From Cryptomeria japonica (taxonomy: Eukaryota; Streptophyta; Pinopsida; Cupressales; Cupressaceae): a stretch of DNA of 64,000 bases. Shown piece after piece: positions 13,454 to 26,000 of this stretch. The notes below the pieces were generated by a model. The model saw nothing but the letters and a program-made list of their open reading frames with translations. It had not been told where the DNA came from and made no database searches. A program made the translations under genes and the position numbers. How positions within the stretch are numbered: the stretch's first letter is position 1; every line of letters starts with the position of its first letter. The DNA lies in contig NC_081413.1 in NCBI RefSeq assembly GCF_030272615.1, forward strand, positions 99,914,239 through 99,978,238, read 5' to 3'.

Positions 13454-14328
13454 CACCTTTCATAATAATGAATGATCCGGTCATATGAAAAAAGCAAATC
13501 TTCAAAAAATCATTTTAAGAGATGCATCTCGGGTGAACCACAAAAACCAATAATCATTAAACCTCATAATCGCCTCTGTGAGAAGTACCATACTATCTCC
13601 ACTTAAGCCGATAAATAGTACAACAATAATCATTATATAGAAGGCCATGACACGTCACAATTAATCAAAACATGTAATCAATATCCCTCATATGAGAGCA
13701 ACCTCGAAAAAAGCTATGAGAGAAAAACAATGACAAAGCATGCCGCCACTCTCAAAGCATTTTGGAGATAAAAAGAACGAAGTAGAGCCAATAAACATAG
13801 TCTCCCTTAATGCTTATGACAGCTCGCAACCAAACTATGTATATGGCAACAAATTACCACATACAGAGTCAGATTATTAGCTGGGCATAAACACCTTTCA
13901 TAATAATCAATGGTCCGCTCGTGTAAAAACAAGTTTCCAAAAAATCATTTAAAGAGATGTATCGTGGGTGAACCACAAAAAGCCAATAATGATTAAACCT
14001 CATAATTGCCTCTGTGAGAGGTACTATACGATCTCCCCTAAAGCCGATAAACAGAACGACAATAATCATTATATAGAAAGCCATGGCCCATCACAATTAA
14101 TCAAAAACATGTAATCAATATCCCTCGTATGAGAGCAACCTCGAAAAAAAAGCTATGAGAAAAAAACAATAGCAAAGTATGCCGACACTCTCAAAAGCTT
14201 TTTGGAGATAAAAATAATGAACCAGAGCCAATAAACATAGTCACCCTTAATGCTTATGACAGCTCACAACCAAACTATATATCTGGCAATTACCACATAC
14301 AGAATCAGATTACCAACTGAGCATAAAC
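13454..14328 (-). repeat. Tandem duplication, two copies of about 437 bp
   Basis: Copy A (13454-13890) and copy B (13891-14328) both begin CACCTTTCATAATAAT and share, in order, TCATTATATAGAA, ACATGTAATCAATATCCCTC, CCAATAAACATAGTC and ACCACATACAGA. The match runs along the whole length with scattered substitutions and small gaps. A much weaker match to the start of the unit lies near 13355-13415 and may be a decayed third copy. It lies in the LINE 3' region just after the RNase H end in element sense. Confidence 0.85.
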
Positions 14329-14401
14329 AATAAACATGCCTATCCGGACTAGCAATAGAGGGTCAATTTATCAAAAGTCAGAGACAAAAAAGACCACAAG
14401 A

Positions 14402-17400
14402 TTATTGCAAGAATTCCAAAACTGAAACAGGAATTTCAACAAAGCTTATATCACGAAGAATAGCATTACTATCAATAGCAAGATTAGCTAAAAACTCTGC
14501 TACTCGATTAATTTCTCTATAACAATGAGTAATAAAGAAAGAATCAGAGAATTCAAATTGCTGAAGGATAAGATCAAGAAGATATTGCAATTGCCAACAA
14601 TGAGATTTCTTTTTTAACACACTCTAAATGATCACCAATGAGTCCCCTTCAATAATGAGGTCTTTAATTCCAAGGGAAATAGCCAATTCCAGACCCAAAG
14701 ACAAAGCTTTAAATTCAGCAAAATTATTAGATTGAATACCAATTGCATTACACCTAGCATGAATAATATGAGTGTGATGATAAAAAATCACCATACCTAC
14801 TCCAGCTAAACCCGGATTTCCACGAGAAGCACCATCAAAGTTCAACTTAAACTTACCAAGAGGAGGTGATTTCAAAGATGCCAACTTTCTTTTATTTAAA
14901 GAATCACCTTTTATCAAAATTGAACCATGGGAAGGAAGAGCAGATAACATGCTGCAAACTCTAGTCACTCTACTATCCCAATGAGAAAAAGAAGTGAGAT
15001 TATCCAAGTTCCTACATATATGCGACAAAGCAACCTCATAAATGGACGATTCAATCTTCAGTAAAACCTTAGGGAGAGAAGAGCTAGTGTTTCTAAAGAT
15101 CCTGTTATTATTCTCTAACCAAATATTCCATATTAAAATAGATGGAGAAATAATCCACAAACACACATAAAAGGATGAAGTAAACAAAAGTGGCCAAGAA
15201 CTAAAGAAGGTAATCAAGTCATTTCCCATAACAAATGTCAAATTCAATTTATCAAACAACCACTGCCAACATTGATATGTAAAGTCACAATGTAAAAAGA
15301 GATGGGAAGAGGATTCCAAGTGTTTATTACACAACACACATGTGAAGGCAACAATGATACCCATCCTATCCAATCTCATGCCTGTGAGAACCCTATCTTG
15401 AACTGCCAGCCAAGCAAAAGCACCAGCTTTTGGCAAACGGGCTGGATGCCAAAAAAGTTTATAAGGCCAAAAAAGGTGATCATTATCTTTCATGAAGGAA
15501 TTATAACCATCCCTCACCGTATATTTGCCAGAAATATTCTTAGTCCAAACCAATTCCTCCTTATCATCAAAAAGGATAACCACCCTCTCACTCATGACCT
15601 TGGTATACTGCAATTTCAAATCATGATCAATAACCAAAAAGTCAATTGGCTTCCATTTAGCCAATCTCACATTTCCACTATAAATAATGTCAAAGTAATT
15701 TGCCACCGAGGTGCCCCAAAGGGAAGAAAGAATGGATATCAGGGGGGACCAATTCCTTAGACTTCGTAATGGAGGGTGACCATTCCACCTTTCATCCCAA
15801 AATCTGATCTTAGTGCCTTTATGGACAACCCAGGAGAGATTAGGCAAAATAACAGATCTACATTTATATATGAAGTTCCACATAACATAACCTAAAGGTA
15901 AATTAGAAATCTGGAAAATATACTCCCTAGGACCATTATTAAGATATTTAGCAAACATAATCTGAGTCCATAAGGAATTGGACTTCTCATACAAATTCCA
16001 AACCAATTTAGCCCCCAAGGCTAAATTTTGTTTTTCCATATTTCTGATACCAGTACCCCCTAGGTCCTTCGGTAAGCAAACTTTATCCCATGCCACAAGA
16101 GAAAGTTTTTTCCTCCCATTTTTATTGCTACTCCAGAGAAAAGACCTTAGAGTATCCTGTAAGCTTACCAACACATCCTTTGGAGATCTTAATACTGACA
16201 TAAGATAAATAGGAACTACATTCAGCATAGACTTAATGAGAACAATTTTTCCAGCTAGATTCAACCACCTATGGTTCCAAGAAAGAATTCTCTTTGAGAT
16301 GGTTGAAATGATTTTATCCCAAAAGCTTGAATTATCCTTTTTGATAAAGAAGGGTATACCTAGATAAGTACATGGAAGTGAGCTAGACTCAAAACCCCAA
16401 AAAGACAACAATCTGGTTTGGATTAATTGCGGGGTGTGAAGAAAGAAGATTTTTGACTTCTCAGAATTTATTTTCTGACCTGCAAAAGAGGCATAATTCT
16501 GAATAACTTCATTCATGACCAAATAACAAGGTATTGTCTGCAAATAGGCAGTGTGATATAGATCCTGGAACTCCCAATATTTTCACCCCAAGCCAAAGGT
16601 CTTTCAATTTCCCAGCCTTAATAGCCCAACTAAAAGACTCTGCTAAAAGTATAAACAGAAACGGGGAAAGAGGATCTCCTTGTCTTAAACCTCTAGAGGA
16701 GGAAAAAAAACCACAAGGGGAACCATTAATTATAATCGAAAACTTTGCAGATGAAATAAAAGCCACAATCCATTTTATCCAAGCCCTGGAAAAGCCTAAC
16801 CTTTCCAAAACAAGACCTAAAGCCCTCCATTCTACTCTATCATAAGCCTTAACCATATCAAGCTTTAAGATCATGGTCGGGGATCTCTGAAGGGAGATAG
16901 AATGTAAAACTTCAAGAGCTACAATAGCTCCCTCAGGTGTCTCCCTGTTTGGTACAAAACCACCTTGTTCTATTGAAATTAGTTTAGGGAGGATTTTGGA
17001 TAGCCGAATGGATATTGCTTTAGTGAAAATATTATATAAGGTATTACACAGAGCAATAGGACAAAAATTAGCAAAAGATTTAACAATTCCTTTTTAGGAA
17101 TAAGAGAAACCATCGTGGTATTAAGTTCCTTCAAAATTGATCTATTTCTCCTACTTTCTTCAAGAGCGAGGAGCAGATCCCTGCCCACAAAATCCCAACA
17201 CTTTTGAAAAAATAAAGGAGTGAACCCATCCGAACCTGGGGCCTTATCAGGATTCATAGCAAAAACTGCTAGTCTAACTTCTTCAAGGGAAAAAGGAGAC
17301 ATCAACATCTTGTTATCCTCGGGTGACACTAGAGATGGAATGTCAGAAATGAAATCATTTTGAAAATTACCGCCTTCAGAAGATAGCAGTGTCTTGAAGA

Positions 17401-18621
17401 AACTTACTGCCTCCACAACAATCTCCTCGGGCTCTGTAAGTAGCTTTCCTGAAGAATCCTCTATACAAGAGATCCTATTCCTACTCCTTTTTAATTTAGT
17501 AGAAGAGTGAAAAAACTTAGTATTTCTATCCCCATCAGACAACCATACCTCTCTAGACTTTTGTCTCCAAAAAATCTCTTCTCTAGCCATAATTTCTTCA
17601 AGTTCTATCCTTAAAGATTTTAGTTCATCAAAAACCAGGGGAACCATACCATGATCAAGCACATGCTTATTAAGAGTTTCTATCATATCCTGAATTCTCT
17701 GTTTTTCATGAAAAATGTTTTTAAAATGTAAAATATTCCATTCTTTAATGTTCAATTTTAAGAACTTCATCTTATTAACAAATTGGAACATTCGAGAACC
17801 TGCACAGAAGGGAGCAGACTCCCACCAATTTCTTAGGAGAGGTAAAAAGGAGGCATCTCTAAACCACATAGGTTCAAACTTAAAAGGAGACCGAAAGGGA
17901 GCCTTATCCTCCAAAATACAGAGAGAAATCAAAAAATGATCAGAACCCGACATAGGCAAAATGGAGGAAGAAAATTCAAGGTCCGACTGAAACCAATTTT
18001 CAGAGAGTAGGAACCGATCTAATCTTTCTGCTATTTATGAGAAATCCCTTCTCATATTTGTCCAAGTAAAAATCCCATTTTGAGACTTGCAATCAAAAAG
18101 ACCCAAATGTAGGATGAAATTCCCAAAATCTTCCATGATTCTTTTGTTTGGGAAAATCCCTCCACTTTTCTCACTAGGATCCAAAATCACATTAAAATCC
18201 CCTCCAAAGACAACAAGAGACCCCTGTCTCAAAGGAGAAGCCACCCTACTCAAGTCCCTCCATAGCTTCTTTTTATCCTGAATCCCAGAGGGAGCATATA
18301 TATTTTGAACAACCAGAGTTTAACCTTAGAGACCTTGATAGTAACCAAGAACAACATCCAATGAACTGCTGAGGAGACCAATTGTACTTCTACATTATAA
18401 GCATTCCATAATAAAGCTAGTCCCCCAGAAGCGTCAATAGAAGAACAAGAGAGAGAGTTCCATTTTTTCCAAGATGAAAAAAGCACACTAGCAGATTCCT
18501 CAAACAATTTTGTTTCCTGAAGCATAACCAAATCACACTTGATTAAATCCAATTGTGATTTAATCAAGCGTCTCTTGTTAGGGGCATTTAAGCCCCTAAC
18601 ATTTCAGGATATTAGTTTCAT
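14402..18621 (-). pseudogene. LINE copy 1 ORF2 (endonuclease / reverse transcriptase / RNase H), broken
   Basis: About 1400 codons when read across breaks, normal for plant L1 elements with RNase H. The start ATG is 18621-18619. Codon 6 is TGA (18606-18604) where the family has Trp in MKLISWN. Endonuclease pieces lie at 18250-18602 (QETKLF, SGGLALLWN) and 18035-18320 (GGDFNVIL), joined by a frameshift near 18310. An in-frame TAA at 18034-18036 precedes IAERLDRF. RT motifs follow: PDKAPGSDGFTPLFF (about 17220), LKLDMVKAYDRVEW (about 16860), LRQGDPLSPFLF (about 16670) and FADN (about 16535), where FADD is expected. Frameshifts lie near 17090 and 16520. The zinc-binding RVT region (WHPARLPKAGAFAWL, then CVLC) is at about 15440-15270. 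RNase H follows with FDGASRGNPG and NFAEFKAL, interrupted by TAG at 14624-14626, and ends with YREINRVAEFLANLAI. It is inactive. Confidence 0.92.
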
Positions 18622-20083
18622 TGTTCTTGAGGGGAGGTCGAAACTCCCCTCTTTTCAATATCAAGAGACTTAGTAAAGTCCCCAAAGCACTTCTGTGGGT
18701 TTTTTTTAACAACCCCCGACCTAGTCACAGGAGGACTAAGCAATTGAAGCTTATCCTTCTTTCGATTACCTAAGGAGAGCGAAATCTTCCTCTTATCAAT
18801 CCCAGGAGAAAGGGACAGGGTCTTCTGGATCCCAGCAGCAACTTCTAGCTTAGTTCGAGACACCTTAGGAGGCCTACCTCTTCTTGGAGAACCAAAAGGA
18901 GGGGATAAAACCAAAGAGGATTGATCAATTGGCAATTCCTTACCATTATGTGAAGGGGAAACCAGTTTATCAGTCAATCCCTCATCTTTAGAACCCAAAA
19001 TATCCAAAGGATTTGAAGTTGTAACAATAGGAAGAGACTTAATTTGTCCTAAATCACTATCAATAGAGCAAATAACTCTATCTGTCACTTCCATCCCACC
19101 AAGGCGAGCATGATTATTCAACAGCTCATTCACCTGTTGTACTAGCTCAAAATCAGGCACAACTACTTCAGATAACTCATTAAAACCTAAATTTGATTCC
19201 TTATCTAATGCTTGTGGACCAAGATGAGAAGAATTAGAGGTGAAAAGTTTAATCTGAGTAATTAAGGCCGAGTTAGATAGCTTCTCTCCTTTAGAAACCA
19301 TTCCAAGATTGTCCAATTTGGAGAAATCTAAGGCTATTGGGTCAAAAGGAGGAGCCATAGATTTAAATTTTGAATTTTCCACAATATCCAGAGGATTTGA
19401 AATAATCCCAAAGTCCTTCCTAATAAGGTTAGAAATGGGCTCTGAACTTTGTAATGTTTTGTTCATAGAAGGAGAGATATTAACGTGAATAGGATTCAAG
19501 TGAGCCTCTTTATGCAAATTTTTCCCATCGGAAGCAACAATTTGCTGAGATTGTATTGTAGTGCTAGGATTCACATCTATTGAATCCATCACCTGATGCT
19601 TCTTCTTAAAATCCATAAACAATGGAACATCTATAATAAGGGGGGATTTTAAAAGCTCAGACTCCAATTTCTTAATATTTTGATGCCAAATCCCATCATG
19701 AGACTTGATATTACAAGTACGGGGATGAACCTTTTCAGGAATAAGTAAAACACAGATTTTTACCAGAACCTCCCCCTTCACAAAATCCAACTTGGAAGTG
19801 ACAAAAGTACCAAATGAATTACCAATTTGTTGCAGAACATCAGGGTCCATAAATTCAAAGAGAAACTTAGGAAGACCAAACCAAAAGGGAGAAAAATTAC
19901 ATTTTGACCAAGCAGTAACAGAAAGAAAATGCTTCCCAAGCCAATGGTGAGGAGAATCCAAAACCCTATCTCGAATTATATGAGAATTGAAGACAATAAT
20001 AAATGAACTTGAAGAGAGGAGCTAAAAATAATGGATATCTGGCCAACGTTTCTGTAATTTAGTAAAAAACTTGGACAAACATA
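18618..20083 (-). pseudogene. LINE copy 1 ORF1 (gag-like RNA-binding protein), 5'-truncated
   Basis: Open from about 20021 to the TGA at 18618-18620 (about 467 codons) with no ATG at the front. An in-frame TAG lies near 20022, and the frame upstream of it (LQKRWPDI, up to the 20083 junction) still looks like the start of the same domain. N-terminal residues such as RDRVLDSPHHWLGKHFLS and AWSKCNFSPFWFGLP match the DUF4283-type domain of plant LINE ORF1. The middle is low-complexity and polar. The C-terminal part has an AT-hook-like RRGRPPK (near 18860). ORF1 products of this group bind the element RNA as a chaperone; this copy lacks its N terminus. The stop overlaps the ORF2 start as ATGA. Confidence 0.85.
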
Positions 20084-23000
20084 TCTGAAAAATAAATTTT
20101 AGCCCCCCTTCTTTCGCTTCAGCTTCTTCTTGACCCCAACTTGGCAGTAAATAAGACCAAGGTAAGGCAGATGGAACTTGGGCTGAGACACAGAGATATT
20201 TTGAAGGTAAAAAAAACAACAACCCCCATATCTAAATGTTTTATGAATATTTAAAACAAAAGTATGAATTGCTATTAAAATAATGCACAATAAATATTTA
20301 TAAATAACCCTCACAACATAAGCCCTTTTATTTCACCTCAACTCCTTCCTAACCCCAACTTGACAAAACCTAAGGCTAAGGTAAGACGGACATACATTAA
20401 TTTTAAAAAAAACATAAGTCCCCTTTTCTTAATACGACAAATTCATTTTTTAAAGTTTGTGTCTCTTGTTTTTTGCATTTTTTTAATTTATATTTTATTT
20501 TAGAATTTATTAATTTTGATCTTAACACTTAATTCAAAAATCACAATTCTGAAAATAACTTTTAGCTCCCTTCGTTCGCCTCAGTTTCTTATTGACTCCA
20601 ACTTGGCAGTATGTAAGACCAAGGTAAGGCAGATGAGCTTGGGGTTGAATCACAGAGATACTTTAGAGGTAAAATAAATACAAGCCCCCTTTCTAAATGT
20701 TTTTTGAATATTTAAAAAAAAAGTATGAAATTTACTTAAATAAAGCACAATCGATAATTATAAATAACCATTGCAATATAAACCCCTTTCTTTCGCCTCA
20801 ATTTTTTTCAGACCCCAACTTGGCAGTAAGACCAAGGTAAGACAGACACGCGTTCGGCTGGATAGTGGGGAATGCATCGAATTTATAAAAAAAACATAAT
20901 TCCCTCTTTTTTATAGGTCAAAGTCATTTTTAATGTTTGTCTCCTTTTTTTGCATTTTTTTTAGTTTGCGTCTTATTCAAGAAATTATTAATTTTAATTT
21001 CAACACTAAATTATAAAAATTACAATTCTCAAAATAAATTTTAGTCCCATTCCTTTGCCTCAAAACATAAGTTCCCTCCTTTGCCCCAACTCCTTTTGAC
21101 TTTAACTTGGCAGTAAGTAAAACCAAGATAACATAGGTGGGTTTTGCACTTAGTCACAGAGATATTTTAAAGATAAAATAAATAAATAATAGACCCCCTT
21201 CCTAAATATTTTATGAGTATTAAAAAAAAAAGTATTTATTGTTATTAAAATAATGCATAATTGATAATTATAAATAACCCTCGCAACATAACCCATTTTT
21301 TCACCTCAACTTCTTCCTGACCCCAACTTGACAGTAAGTCAAACCAAGGTAAGGAGGACAGAAGTTGGGTTGTGTCATGGGCAATACTTTTAATTTTAAA
21401 AAAAAGATAAGCTTACTTCTTAATAGGTCAAAATTTAAAAGTCACAATTCTGAAAAATAAATTTTAGCCCATTTCTTTCGCTTAAGTTTTTTCTTGACCT
21501 CAACTTGGCAATAAGTAAGACTAAGGTAAGGCAGACGAACCTTGGGCTGAGTCACAAAGATACTTTGAAGGTAAAAAAAAAATACAACCCTTATATCTAA
21601 ATGTTTTATGAATATTTTAAAAAAAAGTATGAATTGTTATTAAAATAATGCACAATCAATAATTATAAATAACTCTCGCAACATAAACCCCTTTATTTCG
21701 CTTCAACTCGTTCCTAACCCCACCTTGACAGTACCTAAGGGCAGACATTAATTTAAAAAAACATAAGTCCCCTTTTTTAATACGACAAAGTCATTTTTTG
21801 AGGTTTGTGTGTCGTTTTTTTTGCATTTTTTTAATTTATATTTTATTTTAAAATTTATTAATTTTGATTTCAACACTTAATTCAAAAATCACAATTCTGA
21901 AAATAAATTTTATCTCCCTTCGTTCGCTTCAGTTTCTTTTTGACCCCAACTTGGCAGGTAAGTAAGACCAAGGTAAGGCAGATGAGTTTGAGGCTGATTC
22001 ACGAAGATACTTTAGAGGAAAAAAAATGCAAGCCCCCTTTCTTAAATGTTTTATGAATATTTTTAAAAAAATATATGAATTTAATTAAAATAATGCACAA
22101 TCGATAATATTATAAATAACCATTGCAACATAAGCCCCCTTCTTTCGTCTCAATTTTTTTCAGAGCCCGACTTGGCAGTAAGTAAGACTCAGGTAAGACG
22201 GACAAACGTTCGGCTGGATCATGGGGAATGCATCCAATTTAAAATATATATATAATTCCCCCTTTTTAATAGACCAAAACCATTATTTAATGTTAGTCTC
22301 ATTTTTTTTGCATTTTTTTTTAAGTTACGTCTTATTTAACAAATTATTAATTTTGATTTGAACACTAAATTATAAAAATCACAATTCTGAAAATATATTT
22401 TAGCCCCCTTCTTTCGCCTCAAAACATAAGTCCCCTCATTTGCCCCAACTACTTTTTGAGCCCAACTTGACAATAAGACCAAGGTAAGGTAGGTGGGTTT
22501 TGCGTCGAGTCGCGGGGTAATTTAAAGGGGAAAAAAATATATAAGCCCCCTTCCTAAATGTTTTATGAATATAAAAAAAAGTATTTATTGTTATTATAAT
22601 AATGTACAATCGATAATTATAAATAACCCTCAAAACATAACCCTTTTTCTTTCGCCTCAACTCCTTCCTGACCCCAACTGGGCAGTAAGTCAAACCAAGG
22701 TAAGACGAATAGGAGTTGGGTTGTGTCATGGGCAATGCTTCTAATTTTCAAACCAAGATAAACTTATTTCTTAATAGGTCAAAGTTTAAAAATCACAATT
22801 CTCAAAAATAAATTTTAGCACTTCTTCTTTCGCTTCAACTTCTTCTTGACCCCAACTTGGCATTAAGTAAGACCAAAGTAAGGCAAAGGGATGTTGGTCT
22901 GAGTCACAGGGATACTGTGAAGGTAAAAAAAGAAAAAACACAACCCCCATATCTAAATATTTTATTAATATTTTTTTTTAAAATATAAATTGTTATTAAA

Positions 23001-26000
23001 ATAATGCACAATGGATAATTATAAATAACCCTCGCAACATAAGCCCATTTATTTCGCTTCAACTTCTTCCTAACCCCAACTTGACAGTACCTAAGACCAA
23101 GGTAAGACAGACAAAAATTAATTTTTTAAAAACATAAGCCCCCCTTTCTTAATACGACAAAGTCATTTTTTAAGGTTTGTCTCATTTTTTTGCATTTTAG
23201 AATTTATATTTTATTTTAGAATTTATTAATTTTGATCTCAACACTTAATTCAAAAATCACAATTCTGAAAATAACTTTTAGCTCCTTTCGTTCGCCTCAG
23301 TTTTTTATTGACCCCAACTTAGCATTAAGTAAGACCAAAGTAAGACAAATGAGTTTTGGGCTAAGTCGCGGGGATACACTAGAGGTAAAAAAAATACAAG
23401 CCGCTTTCTTAAATATTTTATGAATATTTAAATAATAAAAATAAATTTTACTAAAATAATGCACAATCGTTAATTATAAATAACTTTTGCATCATAAGGC
23501 CCCTTCTTTCACCTGAACTCTTTTCTAACTTCAACTTGGCAGTAAGTAAGACCAAGGTAAGGCAGACAGACGTTGGACTAGGTCATGGGGAATGTTTTTA
23601 ATTTTTTTAAAAAGAAATGCCCCCTTTTTAATAGGCCAAAGTCAATTTTAAGGTTTCTCATTTTTTTTTAGTTTACATCTTATTTAAGAAATTATTAATT
23701 TTGATTTCAACACTAGATTATAAAAATCACAATTCTGAAATAAATTTTAGCCCCCTTCCTTCACCTCGAAATATAAGCCACCTTCCTAAATATTTTATGA
23801 ATATTAAAAAAAAAATATGAATTGTTATTAAAATAATGCACAATCAATAATTATAAATAACTCTCGCAACATAAGCCCCTTTATTTTGCTTCAACTCGTT
23901 CTTAACCCCAACTTGACAATACCTAAGACCAAGTTAAGACGCACAGACATTAATTTTAAAAAAACATAAGCCCCCTTTTTTAATACGACAAAGTCATTTT
24001 TTAAGGTTTGTGTCCCGTTTTTTTTTGCATTTTTTTAATTTATATTTTATTTTATATTTTATTAATTTTCATCTCAACACTTAATTCAAAAAACACAATT
24101 TTGAAAATAACTTTCAACTCCCTTCGTTTGCCTCGGTTTCTTCTTGATCCCAACTTGGCAGTAAGTAAGACCAAGATAAGGCAGATAAGCCTTGGGCTGA
24201 GTCACAAAGATACTCTAAAGGTAAAAAAAATATAAGTCTCCTTCCTAAATGTTTTATGAATATTTTTTAAAAAAGTATGAATTTTATTAAAATAATGCAC
24301 AATCGATAATTATAACTGACCATTGAAACACAAACCCTCTTCCTTTGCCTAAATTTTTTTTAGACCAGAACTTGGTAGTAAGTCCAAGGTCAGACGGACA
24401 GACGTTCGGCTGGATCGTGGGGAATGCATCCAATTTTAAAAAAAACATAATTCCCCCTTTTTAATAAGCCAAAACCATTATTTAAGGTTTGTCTCATTTT
24501 TTTTAGTTTACGTAGTTTTTAATAAATTATTAATTTTGATTTCAACACTAAATTATAAAATTCACAATTTTGAAAATAAATTTTAGCCTTTTCCTTCGCC
24601 TTAAAATATAAGTCCTCTCCTTTGCCCAACTCCTTTTTGACCCCTACTTGGCAGTAAGTAAAACCAAGGTAAGATAGGTGGGTTTTGCATTGAGTCACAA
24701 CGATACTTTAAATGTAAAAAAAAATAATATAAGCCCCATTCTTAAATGTTTTATGAATATTAAAACAAAAAGTATTTATTGTTACTAAAATAATGCACAA
24801 TCGATAATTATAAATAACCCTCGCAACATAACCCATTTTTTCGCCTCAACTCCTTCCAGACCCCAACTTGGTAGTAAGTCAGATCAAGGTAAGGTGGATA
24901 GGAGTTGGGCTGTGTAATGGGTAATGCTTTTAATTTTCAAAAAAAGGTAAGCTTACTTCTTAATAGGTCAAAGTTTAAAAATTACAATTCTGAAAAATAA
25001 ATTTTAACCTTTTTTCTTTCGTTTTAGTTTCTTTTTGACCCCAACTTGGCAGTAAGTAAGACCAAGGTAAGGCAAACAGACCTTGGGCTAAGTTACAGTG
25101 ATACTTTGAAGGTAAAAAAAAAACACAACCCCTATATCTAAATGTTTTATGAATATTTTTTAAAAAAGTATGAATTGTTATTAAAATAATGCACAATCAA
25201 TAATTATAAATAACCCTTGCAACATAAGCCCCTTTATTTTGCCTCAACTCGTTGCTAACCCCAACTTAACAGTCTAAGATCAAGGTAAAGCGGACAGATA
25301 TTAATTTAAAAAAAACATAAGCCCCCTTTTTAAATATGACAAAGCCATTTTTTAAGGTTTGTGTCTTATTTTTTTTGCATTTTTTTAATTTATGTTTTAT
25401 TTTAAAATTTATTAATTTTGATCTCAACACTTAATTCAAAAATCACAATTCTGAAAATAATTTTTAGCTCCCTTCGTTTGCTTCAGTTTCTTCTTGACCC
25501 CAACTTGGCAGGTAAGTAAGACCAAGGTAAGGCAGATGAGTCTGGGGCTGAGTCACAGGGATACTTTAGAGGTAAAAAAAATACAAGTCCCCTTTCCTAA
25601 ATGTTTTATGAATATTTTTAAAAAAATATATGAATTTTATTAAAATAATGCTCAATCGATAATTATAAATAACCATTGCAACATAAGCCTCCTTCTTTCG
25701 TCTCAATTCTTTTCAAAGTCGAAATTGGCAGTAAGTAAGACTAAGGTAAGATGGACAGGCGTTCAGCTGAATCGTGGGGAATGCATTCAATTTAAAAAAA
25801 ACATAATTCCCCTTTTTTAATAGGTCAAAACCATTATTTAATGTTAGTCTCATTTTTTTTGCATTTCTTTTTAAGTTACGTCTTATTTAACAAATTATTA
25901 ATTTTGATTTCAACACTAAATTATAAAAAATCACAATTCTGAAAATATATTTTAGCCCCTTTCCTTCGCCTCAAAACATAAGTCCCTTCATTTTCTCCAA

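Larger units (their letters stand above)
12046..14401 (-). other. Extended 3' region of LINE copy 1
   Basis: About 2.36 kb lies between the RNase H end and the poly(A) tail. Copy 2 has only about 0.45 kb there. From the element's 5' side it holds a duplicated segment (13454-14328), then a 220-codon ORF (13225-12563), then a terminal part whose last 150 bases resemble the copy 2 3' end. I recognise no domain. It may be a lineage-specific 3' UTR, captured host sequence or a separate nested insertion; no clear insertion ends are visible inside it. Confidence 0.6.
12035..20083 (-). mobile_element. L1-type LINE retrotransposon, copy 1 (5'-truncated, degenerate)
   Basis: A non-LTR retrotransposon lying in the satellite and reading right to left. 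The order is ORF1 remnant, ORF2 (endonuclease, reverse transcriptase, zinc-binding RVT domain, RNase H), a long 3' region and a poly(A) tail seen as poly(T) at 12035-12045. The right end is a sharp change to satellite (TCTGAAAAATAAATTTT) inside the ORF1 N-terminal domain, so the copy is 5'-truncated. The sequence just before the tail resembles the 3' end of copy 2 (AGAGGTTTTCTTG here, AGAGTTTTTCTTT there), which supports 12035 as the true 3' end. No target duplication is visible, and the satellite phases on the two sides do not join. Several nonsense and frameshift changes make it dead. Confidence 0.9.

Noticed and set aside
15302-15760. 152-codon plus-strand ORF
   Set aside because: Shadow of the LINE ORF2 zinc-binding region on the opposite strand.
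22436-22735. Recurring satellite ORFs of 60-100 codons on the minus strand (YLGLTYCQVG, VIYNYRLCIIL and similar)
   Set aside because: They recur only because the satellite DNA recurs, lengths and ends vary with spacer indels, many use non-ATG starts, and similar frames exist on the other strand.
23232-23423. Plus-strand satellite ORFs (ISTLNSKITILKITFSS type)
   Set aside because: Same reason; they run from the T-rich part of half B through the box and have no stable end.
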